This document shows, one piece after another, positions 41,381 through 49,590 of a stretch of 64,000 nt of DNA. The stretch spans positions 163,818-227,817 of the forward strand of contig CAYPQD010000001.1 of assembly GCA_964412785.1 (NCBI GenBank). Direction: 5' to 3'. The position numbers and the translations under genes were made by a program. Position 1 is the stretch's first letter, and each line of letters starts with the position of its first letter. The notes under the pieces were generated by a model that saw nothing but the letters and a program-made list of their open reading frames with translations, made no database searches and was not told the DNA's origin. The DNA is from UBA5336 sp964412785. GTDB taxonomy: Bacteria; Pseudomonadota; Alphaproteobacteria; Caulobacterales; Hyphomonadaceae.

Positions 41381-44300
41381 ATGGCCGAGATCATCCTGTC
41401 TGAAGCCGGCGCCGCGCTCGGTAACGCGCTTCTGCCCGGCAGCGTCACCCTCCTCGGCGCGGAGATCACCGGCGCTGCCCTTGGGCGCACGCTCGGCACG
41501 CTCGCCGGCGGGGCCATCGACCGGGCCCTGTTCGCGCCGTCGGTCGAGGGGCCGCGCCTCTCTGCCCTGCATGTCATGGAAAGCCGCGAAGGGGCCGGCA
41601 TCCCGGCGGTCTATGGCCGCGCCCGGGTCGGCGGGCAGGTGATCTGGGCCGGCCGCTTCCGCGAGACCCGCAGCGACAGCGGCGGCGGCAAGGGCGGTCC
41701 TCAGATCACCCGCTACAGCTACACCGTCAGCCTCGCCATCGCGCTCGGCGAAGGGACGATCCTGCGGCTGGAGCGCGCCTGGGCCAATGGCGAGCCGCTC
41801 GACCTGTCATCGCTCAGCCACCGCGTCTATTCCGGTGACGAGACACAGCTTCCAGACCCGCTGATCGAGGCGGAGGAGGGCGCCGGCAACGCGCCGGCCT
41901 ATCGCGGCACCGCCTATCTCGTGCTTGAGGACCTGCCGCTCGAACGGTTCGGAAACCGCATCCCGCAGCTCTCCTTCGAGGTGACGCGCGCGCCAGGTGC
42001 CGGCGGCACCGGCGGGCTTGCCGCGCAGGTGCGCGCGGTCAACCTGATCCCCGCTTCCGGTGAGTTCGCCTACGCCACGCAGGTCATCCGCACCCGGCAA
42101 TTCCCCGGAACCGAGCGGGCAATCAATGCCAATGCCGAGGCCGGCCGCGCCGACGTGCTGGTCTCGCTCGACCAGATGCAGGCGGACCTGCCGAATGTCA
42201 GCGAAGTCGCCCTCACCGTCGGCTGGTTCGGCGACGATCTGCGCGCCGGGCACTGCAGCATCCGCCCGGGGGTGGAGACGCCGACGAAGACGACAGTTCC
42301 GTGGGGCTGGCAGGCGGGCGGCGTCGGCCGCGCCGGCGCCCGTCTCGTGTCCGGCGCAGCACAGGGCGCGCCGGCCTATGGCGGCACGCCGGCCGACCGG
42401 TCCGTGGTCCAGCTGATTGGCGAGCTGAAAGACCGCGGGCTCGCCGTGACGCTTTCGCCCTTCCTGTTCATGGACATCCCCGCGGGGAATGGTTTGCCAG
42501 ATCCCCTTGGCGGCGACGAACAGCCCGCCTTTCCCTGGCGCGGGCGCATAAAGACCACCGCGGCGGCGGACACTCCGGCCGAGATTGCCGCCTTCATGGG
42601 CAGCGCGGCGCCGTCGGACTTTGCCATCGACGGCGAGATCGTCGCCTATTCCGGCCCCGCCGGCGACTGGGGCTATCGCCGTTTCGTCCTGCACCTCGCC
42701 TGGCTTGCAAAGGCCGCGGGCGGGGTCTCGGCCTTCCTCCTCGGTTCTGAACTGATCGGCCTGACGCGCGCGCGCGACACCGTCGGCAGCTATCCCTTCG
42801 TCGAGGCCCTGCGCGCGCTCGCTGCCGATGTCGGCAGCATACTCGGCCCTGAAACGGCGCTGTCCTATGCTGCCGACTGGACCGAATACGGCGCCCATGT
42901 CCCGGACAATGCCCCGCAGGATGTCACATTTCCCCTTGATCCGCTGTGGGCCGACCCGCTGATCGATTTCGTCGGCATTGACTGGTATCCGCCGGTCGGC
43001 GACTGGCGCGATGGCGCGGTCCACCTTGATGCGCTCGCCGGCTATGCCGGCCCGGACGACCCGGCCTATCTCGCCGCCAGCATGATCGGTGGCGAGGGCT
43101 GGGACTGGTATTATGCCAGCGAGGCAGACCGGGACGCCCAGGTCCGCACCCCGATCGCCGACACCGCGCATGGTGAGGACTGGGTGTTCAGGGTGAAGGA
43201 TATCGCCGGGTGGTCGGGCCATCCCCACCACCCGCGCACCGCCGGCGTGCGCGTGCCCCAGCCGACGGACTGGCAGCCGGGGCTTAAGCCGGTCCGGCTG
43301 ATGGAGATCGGCTATCCCGCGGTGGAGCGAGGCGGCAATGCGCCCAACCTCTTTTTCGACCCGAAAAGCTCAGAGAGCGCTCTGCCGCCCTATTCCGGCG
43401 GCCAGCGTGACGACGTGTTCCAGCGCCGCGCCCTCAAGGCCGCGCTTGCCCACTACCAGGACCGGCCGGAGATCGATGCGGCCTTCGTCTGGTGCTGGGA
43501 CGCCAGGCCCTATCCCGTCTTTCCCGCCCGCACCGAGGTCTGGAGCGACGGGGCGAACTGGTCGCGCGGCCACTGGCTGAACGGACGCACCGGCCTCATC
43601 GAACTTGCCGATGTGGTCAGCGATCTGTGCGTCCGCGGCGGGGTTGAGGGGATTGAGGCCAGCGCGCTTGATGGTGTGGTGGAGGGCTATGCACTCGCCG
43701 GTGTGTCGAGCCTGCGCGAGGCGCTGGCGCCGCTGGCTGCCGGCCATGGCTTCGAGGCAATGGAGCAGGGCGGGGCGATCGCCTTCCGCCATGCCGGAAC
43801 TGGCCCGGTCACGCGGCTGCAGCGTGATGAGCTTCTCGAACCCGGCGCCGGGATCACCGAGAGCCTGCTCGACAAGGCGCCCGGCCGATTGTCGCTCGCC
43901 TTTGCCGACATTGACCGCGACCAGCAGCCGGGCCTTGTCGAGGCACGCGTGCCCGGCGCCGACGTGCGCCAGCAGGCGCAGGTCTCGCTGCCACTCAGCC
44001 TTGCCGCCAGCCGCGCCGAGGCCGTCGCCGCCTGGCTGCTCGACCGCGCCCGGCGTGATGGTGAGGCCACGCTCGGGCTGTCCCTGAAACGCCTCGAACT
44101 GGAGGCTGGCGACCGGGTGGAGATCGAAGGCGATCCGCGCACCTGGCAGATCGCTGCGCTGTCCGACGGGCCCGCACGCGCGCTCAGGCTGCAACCCGAC
44201 ACGCCAGCGCTCGGCCTGGCCCGCGCGATCACGCCGCCCGGCCCGGGACCGGGCCCGCTGACTTATCCCGAGCCTGACCTCCTTGTCATGGATGCGCCGG

Positions 44301-45130
44301 TGCTTCCCGGGGCGGGCGACGACCTGCGTCCGGTCATCGCCGTCGCGTCCGATCCCTGGCCGGGCCAGGTGCGCGTCTCCGCCGGCCCCGACGCTGACAA
44401 CCGCCGGCTGCGCGCCACCGCGCTGGCCCCGGCAGTCACCGGCCGGCTGATGGCGCCGCTGCGTGCCGGCCCGCTGGGGCGCTGGGACCGGGCGAACGCC
44501 ATCGAGGCCGAGCTGCCGGGCGCTATCCTTTCGTCGCGCAGCCCGCTGGCCGTGCTGAACGGCGCTAACCTGATGCTGGTGGAGACCAGCGGCGGCTGGG
44601 AACTCCTCGCCTTTGCCGAGGCAGCGCTGATCAGCGGGGCAGGCTGGCGGCTCAGCCGCCTCCTGCGCGGGCTCGGCGGCTCCGATCCGGCCATTACCAC
44701 CGGCGCGGAAATCGGCGCGCGCTGCGTCCTCGTCGATGACGCGCTGATACGCGCAGAGGTCGACCGCGGGGAGATCGGCCTCGACCTGGACTGGGTCGCC
44801 GAACGCCAGTCCGCCGGCGCGGTGCTGACCCTTCTGGACCGGCAGGGCCGGCCCTGGTCGGTCGCCCATTTGCACGCCGTGCCGCGCGGGGATGGTGGAT
44901 GGCGCCTCGACTGGGTCCGCCGCGGCCGCGACATTGCCGACAGCTGGAGCTATCCGGAGGCGGACAACACGGGCCGCTTCCGCGTGGAAACCTCTGTCGG
45001 CGGCTTTTATGGCAGTCCGCAGACCGTTGACGCGCCTATGGCCGACATTCCGGCCGGAACCCTCCTTGCCCGCGTCGCCGAGATTGGCGCTGACGGACGC
45101 CTCGGTCCGTGGGTGACAATCCGCCCGTGA
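41381..45130 (+). CDS. orfg15: GTA giant tail-tip protein (gp15-like 'megatron')
   Basis: A 1249-residue baseplate protein. The N-terminal hydrophobic stretch (EIILSEAGAALGNALLPGSV) precedes a hub-forming part with MESREGAGIPAVYGRARVGGQVIWA. A GTA TIM-barrel domain at about residues 400-790 carries FVGIDWYPPVGDWRDGAVHLDALAGY, GGEGWDWYYASEADRD and a late FVWCWDARPYPVFP, as in GTA glycosidase-like domains. A Phage-tail_3 region and C-terminal beta domains follow. The start ATG 41381 is four bases after the peptidase stop. The length is close to R. capsulatus gp15 (about 1300). No head-spike or gp16-type gene follows. Confidence 0.92.
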   Translation: MAEIILSEAGAALGNALLPGSVTLLGAEITGAALGRTLGTLAGGAIDRALFAPSVEGPRLSALHVMESREGAGIPAVYGRARVGGQVIWAGRFRETRSDSGGGKGGPQITRYSYTVSLAIALGEGTILRLERAWANGEPLDLSSLSHRVYSGDETQLPDPLIEAEEGAGNAPAYRGTAYLVLEDLPLERFGNRIPQLSFEVTRAPGAGGTGGLAAQVRAVNLIPASGEFAYATQVIRTRQFPGTERAINANAEAGRADVLVSLDQMQADLPNVSEVALTVGWFGDDLRAGHCSIRPGVETPTKTTVPWGWQAGGVGRAGARLVSGAAQGAPAYGGTPADRSVVQLIGELKDRGLAVTLSPFLFMDIPAGNGLPDPLGGDEQPAFPWRGRIKTTAAADTPAEIAAFMGSAAPSDFAIDGEIVAYSGPAGDWGYRRFVLHLAWLAKAAGGVSAFLLGSELIGLTRARDTVGSYPFVEALRALAADVGSILGPETALSYAADWTEYGAHVPDNAPQDVTFPLDPLWADPLIDFVGIDWYPPVGDWRDGAVHLDALAGYAGPDDPAYLAASMIGGEGWDWYYASEADRDAQVRTPIADTAHGEDWVFRVKDIAGWSGHPHHPRTAGVRVPQPTDWQPGLKPVRLMEIGYPAVERGGNAPNLFFDPKSSESALPPYSGGQRDDVFQRRALKAALAHYQDRPEIDAAFVWCWDARPYPVFPARTEVWSDGANWSRGHWLNGRTGLIELADVVSDLCVRGGVEGIEASALDGVVEGYALAGVSSLREALAPLAAGHGFEAMEQGGAIAFRHAGTGPVTRLQRDELLEPGAGITESLLDKAPGRLSLAFADIDRDQQPGLVEARVPGADVRQQAQVSLPLSLAASRAEAVAAWLLDRARRDGEATLGLSLKRLELEAGDRVEIEGDPRTWQIAALSDGPARALRLQPDTPALGLARAITPPGPGPGPLTYPEPDLLVMDAPVLPGAGDDLRPVIAVASDPWPGQVRVSAGPDADNRRLRATALAPAVTGRLMAPLRAGPLGRWDRANAIEAELPGAILSSRSPLAVLNGANLMLVETSGGWELLAFAEAALISGAGWRLSRLLRGLGGSDPAITTGAEIGARCVLVDDALIRAEVDRGEIGLDLDWVAERQSAGAVLTLLDRQGRPWSVAHLHAVPRGDGGWRLDWVRRGRDIADSWSYPEADNTGRFRVETSVGGFYGSPQTVDAPMADIPAGTLLARVAEIGADGRLGPWVTIRP

Positions 45131-45184
45131 CGCGCCTATCTAAGGGATCGCTTGGATAAGCGAGCCAACCGGACGGGAGCGCAG

Positions 45185-46039
45185 GTGAGCATCGACCCCT
45201 ACAGCGTGCTGGGCGTGGCCCGCACCGCCAGCGAGGATGAGATCAAGTCCGCCTACCGGGCGAAGGTGAAGGCGTTGCACCCGGACCTGCACCCGGGCGA
45301 TGAGCTGAAGGCCGAGCAGTTCAAGCAGGTCTCAGCTGCTTTCGAGGTCATCGGCGACCCGGTCAAGCGCAGCAAGTATGATCGCGGCGAGATCGACGCC
45401 GACGGCCACGAGACCGGCCGCTACACCTATGCCGGGGGCGGCGGTGCAGGCGGCCAAGGCGGCATGCAGGGCGATCCTTTCGAGGACATTCTGTCCGGCC
45501 TTTTTGGTGGCCGCGGCCGGCGGATGCGCACCGGCCCGGTCCGCGGGCGCGATGTCCGCTATGCGGCGCGCGTCAGTTTCAACGACGCGGTCAACGGGGC
45601 GCGGCGGCGCATGACCATGTCCGACGGCCGCACCCTCGAGGTGGAGATCCCCGCGGGCATCGAAACCGGCCAGACCCTGCGCCTGCGGAGCCAGGGCATG
45701 GCCTCGCCGAATGACGGCCCGCCCGGCGATGCCCTTCTTGAAATGACCGTTGAAGAGAGCCGCACCTTCGAGCGTGACGGCGATGACCTGCGCATGCGCC
45801 TGCCGGTGCCACTGGCGACCGCTGTCCTCGGCGGCAGCGTCGAGGTCGCCACACCGGGCGGGCCGGTCACGCTGAAGGTTCCGGCCGGATCCAATAGCGG
45901 AACCACACTGCGCCTGCGCGGCAAGGGGGTGCAGCGTCCCGCCCGGCCAGGGCACCTTTTCGTGCGCGTCGAGATTGTCCTCGACGATCCCGCAGATCCC
46001 GACCTCACCGCCTTCCTCAGACAGAAATCCGGTCAATAG
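45185..46039 (+). CDS. DnaJ family chaperone (type II, CbpA-like)
   Basis: A 284-residue co-chaperone. The J domain covers residues about 1-65 with the HPD motif (ALHPDLHPGD). A Gly-rich linker (GGGGAGGQGGMQGDPFEDILSGLFGG) leads to two C-terminal substrate-binding domains (RDVRYAARVSFNDAVNGARR, LRLRSQGMASPNDGPPGDALLEM, GGPVTLKVPAGSNSGTTLRLRGKGV). There is no zinc-finger cluster, so it is CbpA/DnaJ2-like rather than DnaJ. The start GTG 45185 has GGGAG upstream; TTG 45152 is a longer alternative. It is 54 bases after the GTA cluster and is probably not part of it. Confidence 0.85.
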   Translation: MSIDPYSVLGVARTASEDEIKSAYRAKVKALHPDLHPGDELKAEQFKQVSAAFEVIGDPVKRSKYDRGEIDADGHETGRYTYAGGGGAGGQGGMQGDPFEDILSGLFGGRGRRMRTGPVRGRDVRYAARVSFNDAVNGARRRMTMSDGRTLEVEIPAGIETGQTLRLRSQGMASPNDGPPGDALLEMTVEESRTFERDGDDLRMRLPVPLATAVLGGSVEVATPGGPVTLKVPAGSNSGTTLRLRGKGVQRPARPGHLFVRVEIVLDDPADPDLTAFLRQKSGQ

Positions 46040-46096
46040 CAGCGCCTGCTGAGGCATTCACTGGACGTTCAGTACGCCCGGCGTAATCGGGTTGCC

Positions 46097-46399
46097 ATGA
46101 TGAAGCCGCTTGTCCTCTCCTTCGGGATCGCCATTGCCGCACAGGCCGCCCTCGCCCAGGGCTGGGGCCAGGCCTTCTCGCCGGAGCGCCCGCGCGGTGA
46201 GGAGGACCCGCAGGGCGAGGTCAAGTCCCTCGCCGAGATCAAGCGCATTGTCGAGCGCCGCTATGGCGGTTACCTTCGCCGTGAGCCGGTTCGAAGCGGT
46301 AACACCTACGTCCTCGACTGGGTGGACCGGGACGGTAACGTGCTGGTCATCACCGTCGATGCCGTGACCGGCAATATTCTCTCCGCACGAAAGGGATAA
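46097..46399 (+). CDS. Secreted PepSY-domain protein
   Basis: A 100-residue protein with a signal peptide (LVLSFGIAIAAQAALA). Residues about 43-98 form one PepSY domain: LAEIKRIVERRYGGYLRREPV and YVLDWVDRDGNVLVITVDAVTGNILSARKG. PepSY proteins are often encoded beside PhoP/PhoQ-like systems, as here, and may modulate the sensor in the periplasm. The response regulator starts three bases after its stop. Confidence 0.85.
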   Translation: MMKPLVLSFGIAIAAQAALAQGWGQAFSPERPRGEEDPQGEVKSLAEIKRIVERRYGGYLRREPVRSGNTYVLDWVDRDGNVLVITVDAVTGNILSARKG

Positions 46400-46402
46400 G
46401 CC

Positions 46403-47086
46403 ATGCGCCTTCTCGTGGTTGAAGACGACCCGGACCTGCGCCGCCAGCTCGCCGACGCGCTGACCCAGGCCGGCTATGCCGTCGACCTCGCAGCCGACGG
46501 CGAGGACGGGCATTTCCTCGGCGAGACCGAACCGTATGACGCGGCCATCCTCGATCTTGGCCTGCCAAAGATGGATGGCGTTACCGTGCTGGAGCGCTGG
46601 CGCGGTGAGGGGCGGGACTTCCCGGTTCTGATCCTGACCGCCCGCGACCGCTGGAGCGAGAAAGTTGCCGGTTTTGATGCTGGCGCCGATGACTATGTCA
46701 CCAAGCCCTTCTACACTGAGGAGGTGCTGGCGCGCCTGCGCGCGCTGCTGCGTCGGGCCGCCGGCCATTCGGCCGCCGCGCTGGAGGCCGGTGCGCTGCG
46801 CGTCGATACCCGCGCCGCCCGCGCCACGGTCAATGGCGACCCGATCAAGCTGACCGCGCATGAATACCGGGTCTTGTCCTATCTCATGCACCATCAGGGC
46901 CGGGTTGTGCCGCGGCTAGAACTGATCGAGCACATCTATGATCAGGACTTCGATCGCGACTCCAACACGATCGAGGTCTTTATTGGCCGGCTGCGCAAGA
47001 AGATCGGCCCTGAGCGCATCCAGACCGAACGAGGCCTCGGCTACCGGCTGGTCATCCCGGAGGATGAGCAGGGCATTGCCGGCTGA
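46403..47086 (+). CDS. OmpR/PhoP-like response regulator
   Basis: A 227-residue regulator. The receiver domain has the acidic pair EDDPD near residue 8, phosphoacceptor Asp51 (AILDLGLPKMDG) and the Thr/Lys pair in LTARD and DYVTKPF. The winged-helix domain (residues about 127-220) ends in TERGLGYRLV. The DLGLPKMDG...GADDYVTKPF pattern and the paired kinase point to the PhoP branch, often magnesium or cationic-peptide responsive (inference). The kinase gene follows. Confidence 0.92.
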   Translation: MRLLVVEDDPDLRRQLADALTQAGYAVDLAADGEDGHFLGETEPYDAAILDLGLPKMDGVTVLERWRGEGRDFPVLILTARDRWSEKVAGFDAGADDYVTKPFYTEEVLARLRALLRRAAGHSAAALEAGALRVDTRAARATVNGDPIKLTAHEYRVLSYLMHHQGRVVPRLELIEHIYDQDFDRDSNTIEVFIGRLRKKIGPERIQTERGLGYRLVIPEDEQGIAG

Positions 47087-47144
47087 ACCCGCTTCGGTCT
47101 AAGCGCAGGGTCTCGTGACACCGGAGCGGAGCGGGCACCAGCGC

Positions 47145-48539
47145 ATGGCCGAAACCAACGCCCTGTCCCGCCTGTCGCTGGCTCAGCGCTTGCTGATCGG
47201 CGCCGGCATCTGGAGCCTGATCGTCCTGATTGGCGGCGCCTTCGCCCTGTCGGGAATCTACCGAACCCAGACCCTGCGCCTGCTGGAGGAAGACCTCGAC
47301 GCCCAGGTGATCGCGCTGACCCGCGCGGTCGATTATGATGGGAGAACCGGCATCGGTGCCGATGAATCACTGCTGCCGTCCGATGTGCGCTATTCCACGC
47401 CCTATTCAGGCCGCTATTTCGCGATCCTTGACGTCACGCCGGCCGGACCCGTCGGCGAGGAGGACCTGCGTTCGCGCAGCCTATGGGACGGCGAGGCGCC
47501 CCTGCCTCAGGCCCTGCGCGAGGCGGCGCTTGCCGGTCCCGGCACCACCCGCTTTGCCAACGCGGCCGGTCCTGAGGGTGAACCGCTGCGCGTTGCAGCT
47601 CGTGTCATCCAGTTTGACCAGTCTGGCGGCAAGGTGCTCCTGCTCGCCGCCGCCGACCGGCGCGCCAGCGACGAGGGCGCCCAGCGCTTCCTCATTCTCC
47701 TGATCGGCGCCATGATCGCCCTCGCCGGCGGGGTCCTGATCGCCATGTGGGCACAGATCCGCCTCGTGCTGCGGCCGCTCGAACGGGTGGAGGCGCATGT
47801 CGCCGATGTCCGTGAGGGCCGGCGCCAGCATCTCGACACTGACTACCCGCCGGAGCTGCAGCCTCTGACAGAAGAGCTCAACAAGCTGATCGACCACAAT
47901 CGCGACGTGGTGGAGCGCGCCCGCACCCATGTCGGAAATCTTGCCCATGCCCTCAAGACGCCGCTGGCGGTGCTGCGCAACGAGGCGAGCGGCGACAGCG
48001 CGCTCGACCAGCTGGTCCGCCGCCAGACCGAGGCGATGCACGCCAATGTTGACCACTACCTCAAGCGCGCCCAGGCCGCTGCGCGGGCCCAGTCGCTCGG
48101 CGCGCGCACCGAGGTCGGCCCGGTGGTCGAGGGACTGGTGCGACTTCTCAACCGCTTGTTCCAGGACAAGGGCCTCTATGTCACCAGCGAGCTATCCGGC
48201 GAGCCGGTATTCCGCGGCGAGAAACAGGACCTGGAGGAAATGCTGGGCAATCTCATGGACAATGCCTGCAAGTGGGCCCGCACGCGCGTCACCGTCCGCG
48301 TTGATGGCGCCGCTGCCGGCCCGCTCATCATCCATGTTGACGATGACGGCCGCGGCCTCTCCACGCAGGACCGGGAGACGGCGCTGAAGCGCGGCGTGCG
48401 CCTTGACGAGACGGCGCCCGGAACCGGCCTTGGCCTGTCCATCGTCACCGAGCTTGCCGAGCTGTATTCCGGCCAGCTCACCCTGTCGGAAAGCCCGGCC
48501 GGCGGCCTTCGGGCCAGCCTGGAGTTGCCGAGCGCATGA
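47145..48539 (+). CDS. PhoQ-like sensor histidine kinase
   Basis: A 464-residue kinase. The first helix is LLIGAGIWSLIVLIGGAFALSG; a periplasmic sensor of about 140 residues is followed by a second helix (LIGAMIALAGGVLIAMWAQI) and HAMP. The His is residue 268 in NLAHALKTPLAVLRNEA, characteristic of PhoQ-type kinases. The ATPase domain shows NLMDNACKWA, DDDGRGLS and GTGLGLSIV. ATG 47145 is used; GTG 47115 is an in-frame alternative. The stop overlaps the ccmI-like gene start (ATGA), tying the signalling genes to cytochrome c maturation genes. Confidence 0.9.
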   Translation: MAETNALSRLSLAQRLLIGAGIWSLIVLIGGAFALSGIYRTQTLRLLEEDLDAQVIALTRAVDYDGRTGIGADESLLPSDVRYSTPYSGRYFAILDVTPAGPVGEEDLRSRSLWDGEAPLPQALREAALAGPGTTRFANAAGPEGEPLRVAARVIQFDQSGGKVLLLAAADRRASDEGAQRFLILLIGAMIALAGGVLIAMWAQIRLVLRPLERVEAHVADVREGRRQHLDTDYPPELQPLTEELNKLIDHNRDVVERARTHVGNLAHALKTPLAVLRNEASGDSALDQLVRRQTEAMHANVDHYLKRAQAAARAQSLGARTEVGPVVEGLVRLLNRLFQDKGLYVTSELSGEPVFRGEKQDLEEMLGNLMDNACKWARTRVTVRVDGAAAGPLIIHVDDDGRGLSTQDRETALKRGVRLDETAPGTGLGLSIVTELAELYSGQLTLSESPAGGLRASLELPSA

Positions 48540-49120
48540 AACGGCTCGTCCCGTCTGCCCTCGGACTTGGCTTTGCCGTCGCACTTGGCGGCTATCTGGC
48601 CGTCGGCTCGCCCGGCATGCCCGACCAGCCCATTGCACGGCGCACCGCCGAGATCGCCGCCAAGAACCCGGCTGACCTGACCCGCGCCGAGGCACTCGCC
48701 CGACTGGAACTGCTGACCCGCGACCGTCCGGACGACCCGAAGCCGCATTTCTTCATCGGCCGGATGCTGGCCGATGAAGGCCGCCCGGAGGACGCCGTGC
48801 GCGCCTTCCAGTCGGCCTTGCGCCGCGACCCGGACCATGCGCCGGCGCTGGTCGCGCTGGCTGATACCGTGGTCCAGCTCGAGGGCGGGGAGATCTCCGA
48901 CAATACGCGCGCCCTGTACGCGCAGGGGTTCGCCCGCGACCCGTCCGACATTCGCGCCGGCTTCATGCTCGGACTGGCCGACTGGCGGGCCGGACGCCCG
49001 GAGATGGCGGAAAGCCGCTGGCAGGCGATTGCCGGGCAATTGGCGCCCGCCTCACCGCAAGCGCAGCAGCTTGCCCTCTGGATCGCGGCGGTGCGCAACG
49101 AGTCGCAGCCGCCCGACTAG
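48536..49120 (+). CDS. ccmI: CcmI/CycH-like TPR protein of cytochrome c maturation
   Basis: A 194-residue protein with an N-terminal membrane anchor (RLVPSALGLGFAVALGGYLAV) and TPR repeats: ALARLELLTRDRPDDPKPHFFIGRMLADEGRPEDAVRAFQSALRRDPDHAPALVALADTVV. It matches the C-terminal TPR part of CcmI, which presents apocytochrome to the haem lyase. The usual two-helix N-terminal segment of full CcmI is missing, so it resembles a CcmI C-terminal (NrfG-like) piece. The start overlaps the kinase stop; ccmE follows after 44 bases. Confidence 0.75.
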   Translation: MKRLVPSALGLGFAVALGGYLAVGSPGMPDQPIARRTAEIAAKNPADLTRAEALARLELLTRDRPDDPKPHFFIGRMLADEGRPEDAVRAFQSALRRDPDHAPALVALADTVVQLEGGEISDNTRALYAQGFARDPSDIRAGFMLGLADWRAGRPEMAESRWQAIAGQLAPASPQAQQLALWIAAVRNESQPPD

Positions 49121-49164
49121 CGGAATCGCTGGCACGCGCGCGGGGGTTTCCTATACTCCACTCC

Positions 49165-49590
49165 ATGAGAGCCCGAACCAAACGCCTCTGGACCGTCGTA
49201 ATCGCCGGCATGCTCCTCGTTTCGGCGGTCAGCCTCGTGGCTGTCGCGATGCGACAGACCGCTGACCTGTTCTACACGCCGACCCGAATCGCAGAGACCG
49301 GCGGGCCGGAGATCGGCCGGCGCGCCAAGGTGGGCGGTCTCGTCGCGCCCGGCTCGCTCAGCCACCAGCGCGACGCCTGGATGCAGTTCGAGGTGGTCGA
49401 CGACAGCGCGCACACCATCACCATCGCCTATCAGGGCATTGCGCCGGATCTGTTCCGCGAGGGCTCGGGCGTTGTCGCCACCGGGGCATTCCGCGAGGAT
49501 GGCGTGTTCGTCGCGATCCAGCTCCTTGCCAAGCATGACGAGACCTATGTGCCGCGCGAGCTGCGCCACATCGAGGGTGCCGGCACATGA
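49165..49590 (+). CDS. ccmE: Cytochrome c maturation haem chaperone CcmE
   Basis: A 141-residue protein with one N-terminal membrane anchor (LWTVVIAGMLLVSAVSLVAVA) and an OB-fold periplasmic domain. The covalent haem-binding His is residue 124 in AKHDETYVPRE, the family's HxxxY motif. CcmE carries haem from CcmC to CcmF. ATGA overlap with ccmF. Confidence 0.95.
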   Translation: MRARTKRLWTVVIAGMLLVSAVSLVAVAMRQTADLFYTPTRIAETGGPEIGRRAKVGGLVAPGSLSHQRDAWMQFEVVDDSAHTITIAYQGIAPDLFREGSGVVATGAFREDGVFVAIQLLAKHDETYVPRELRHIEGAGT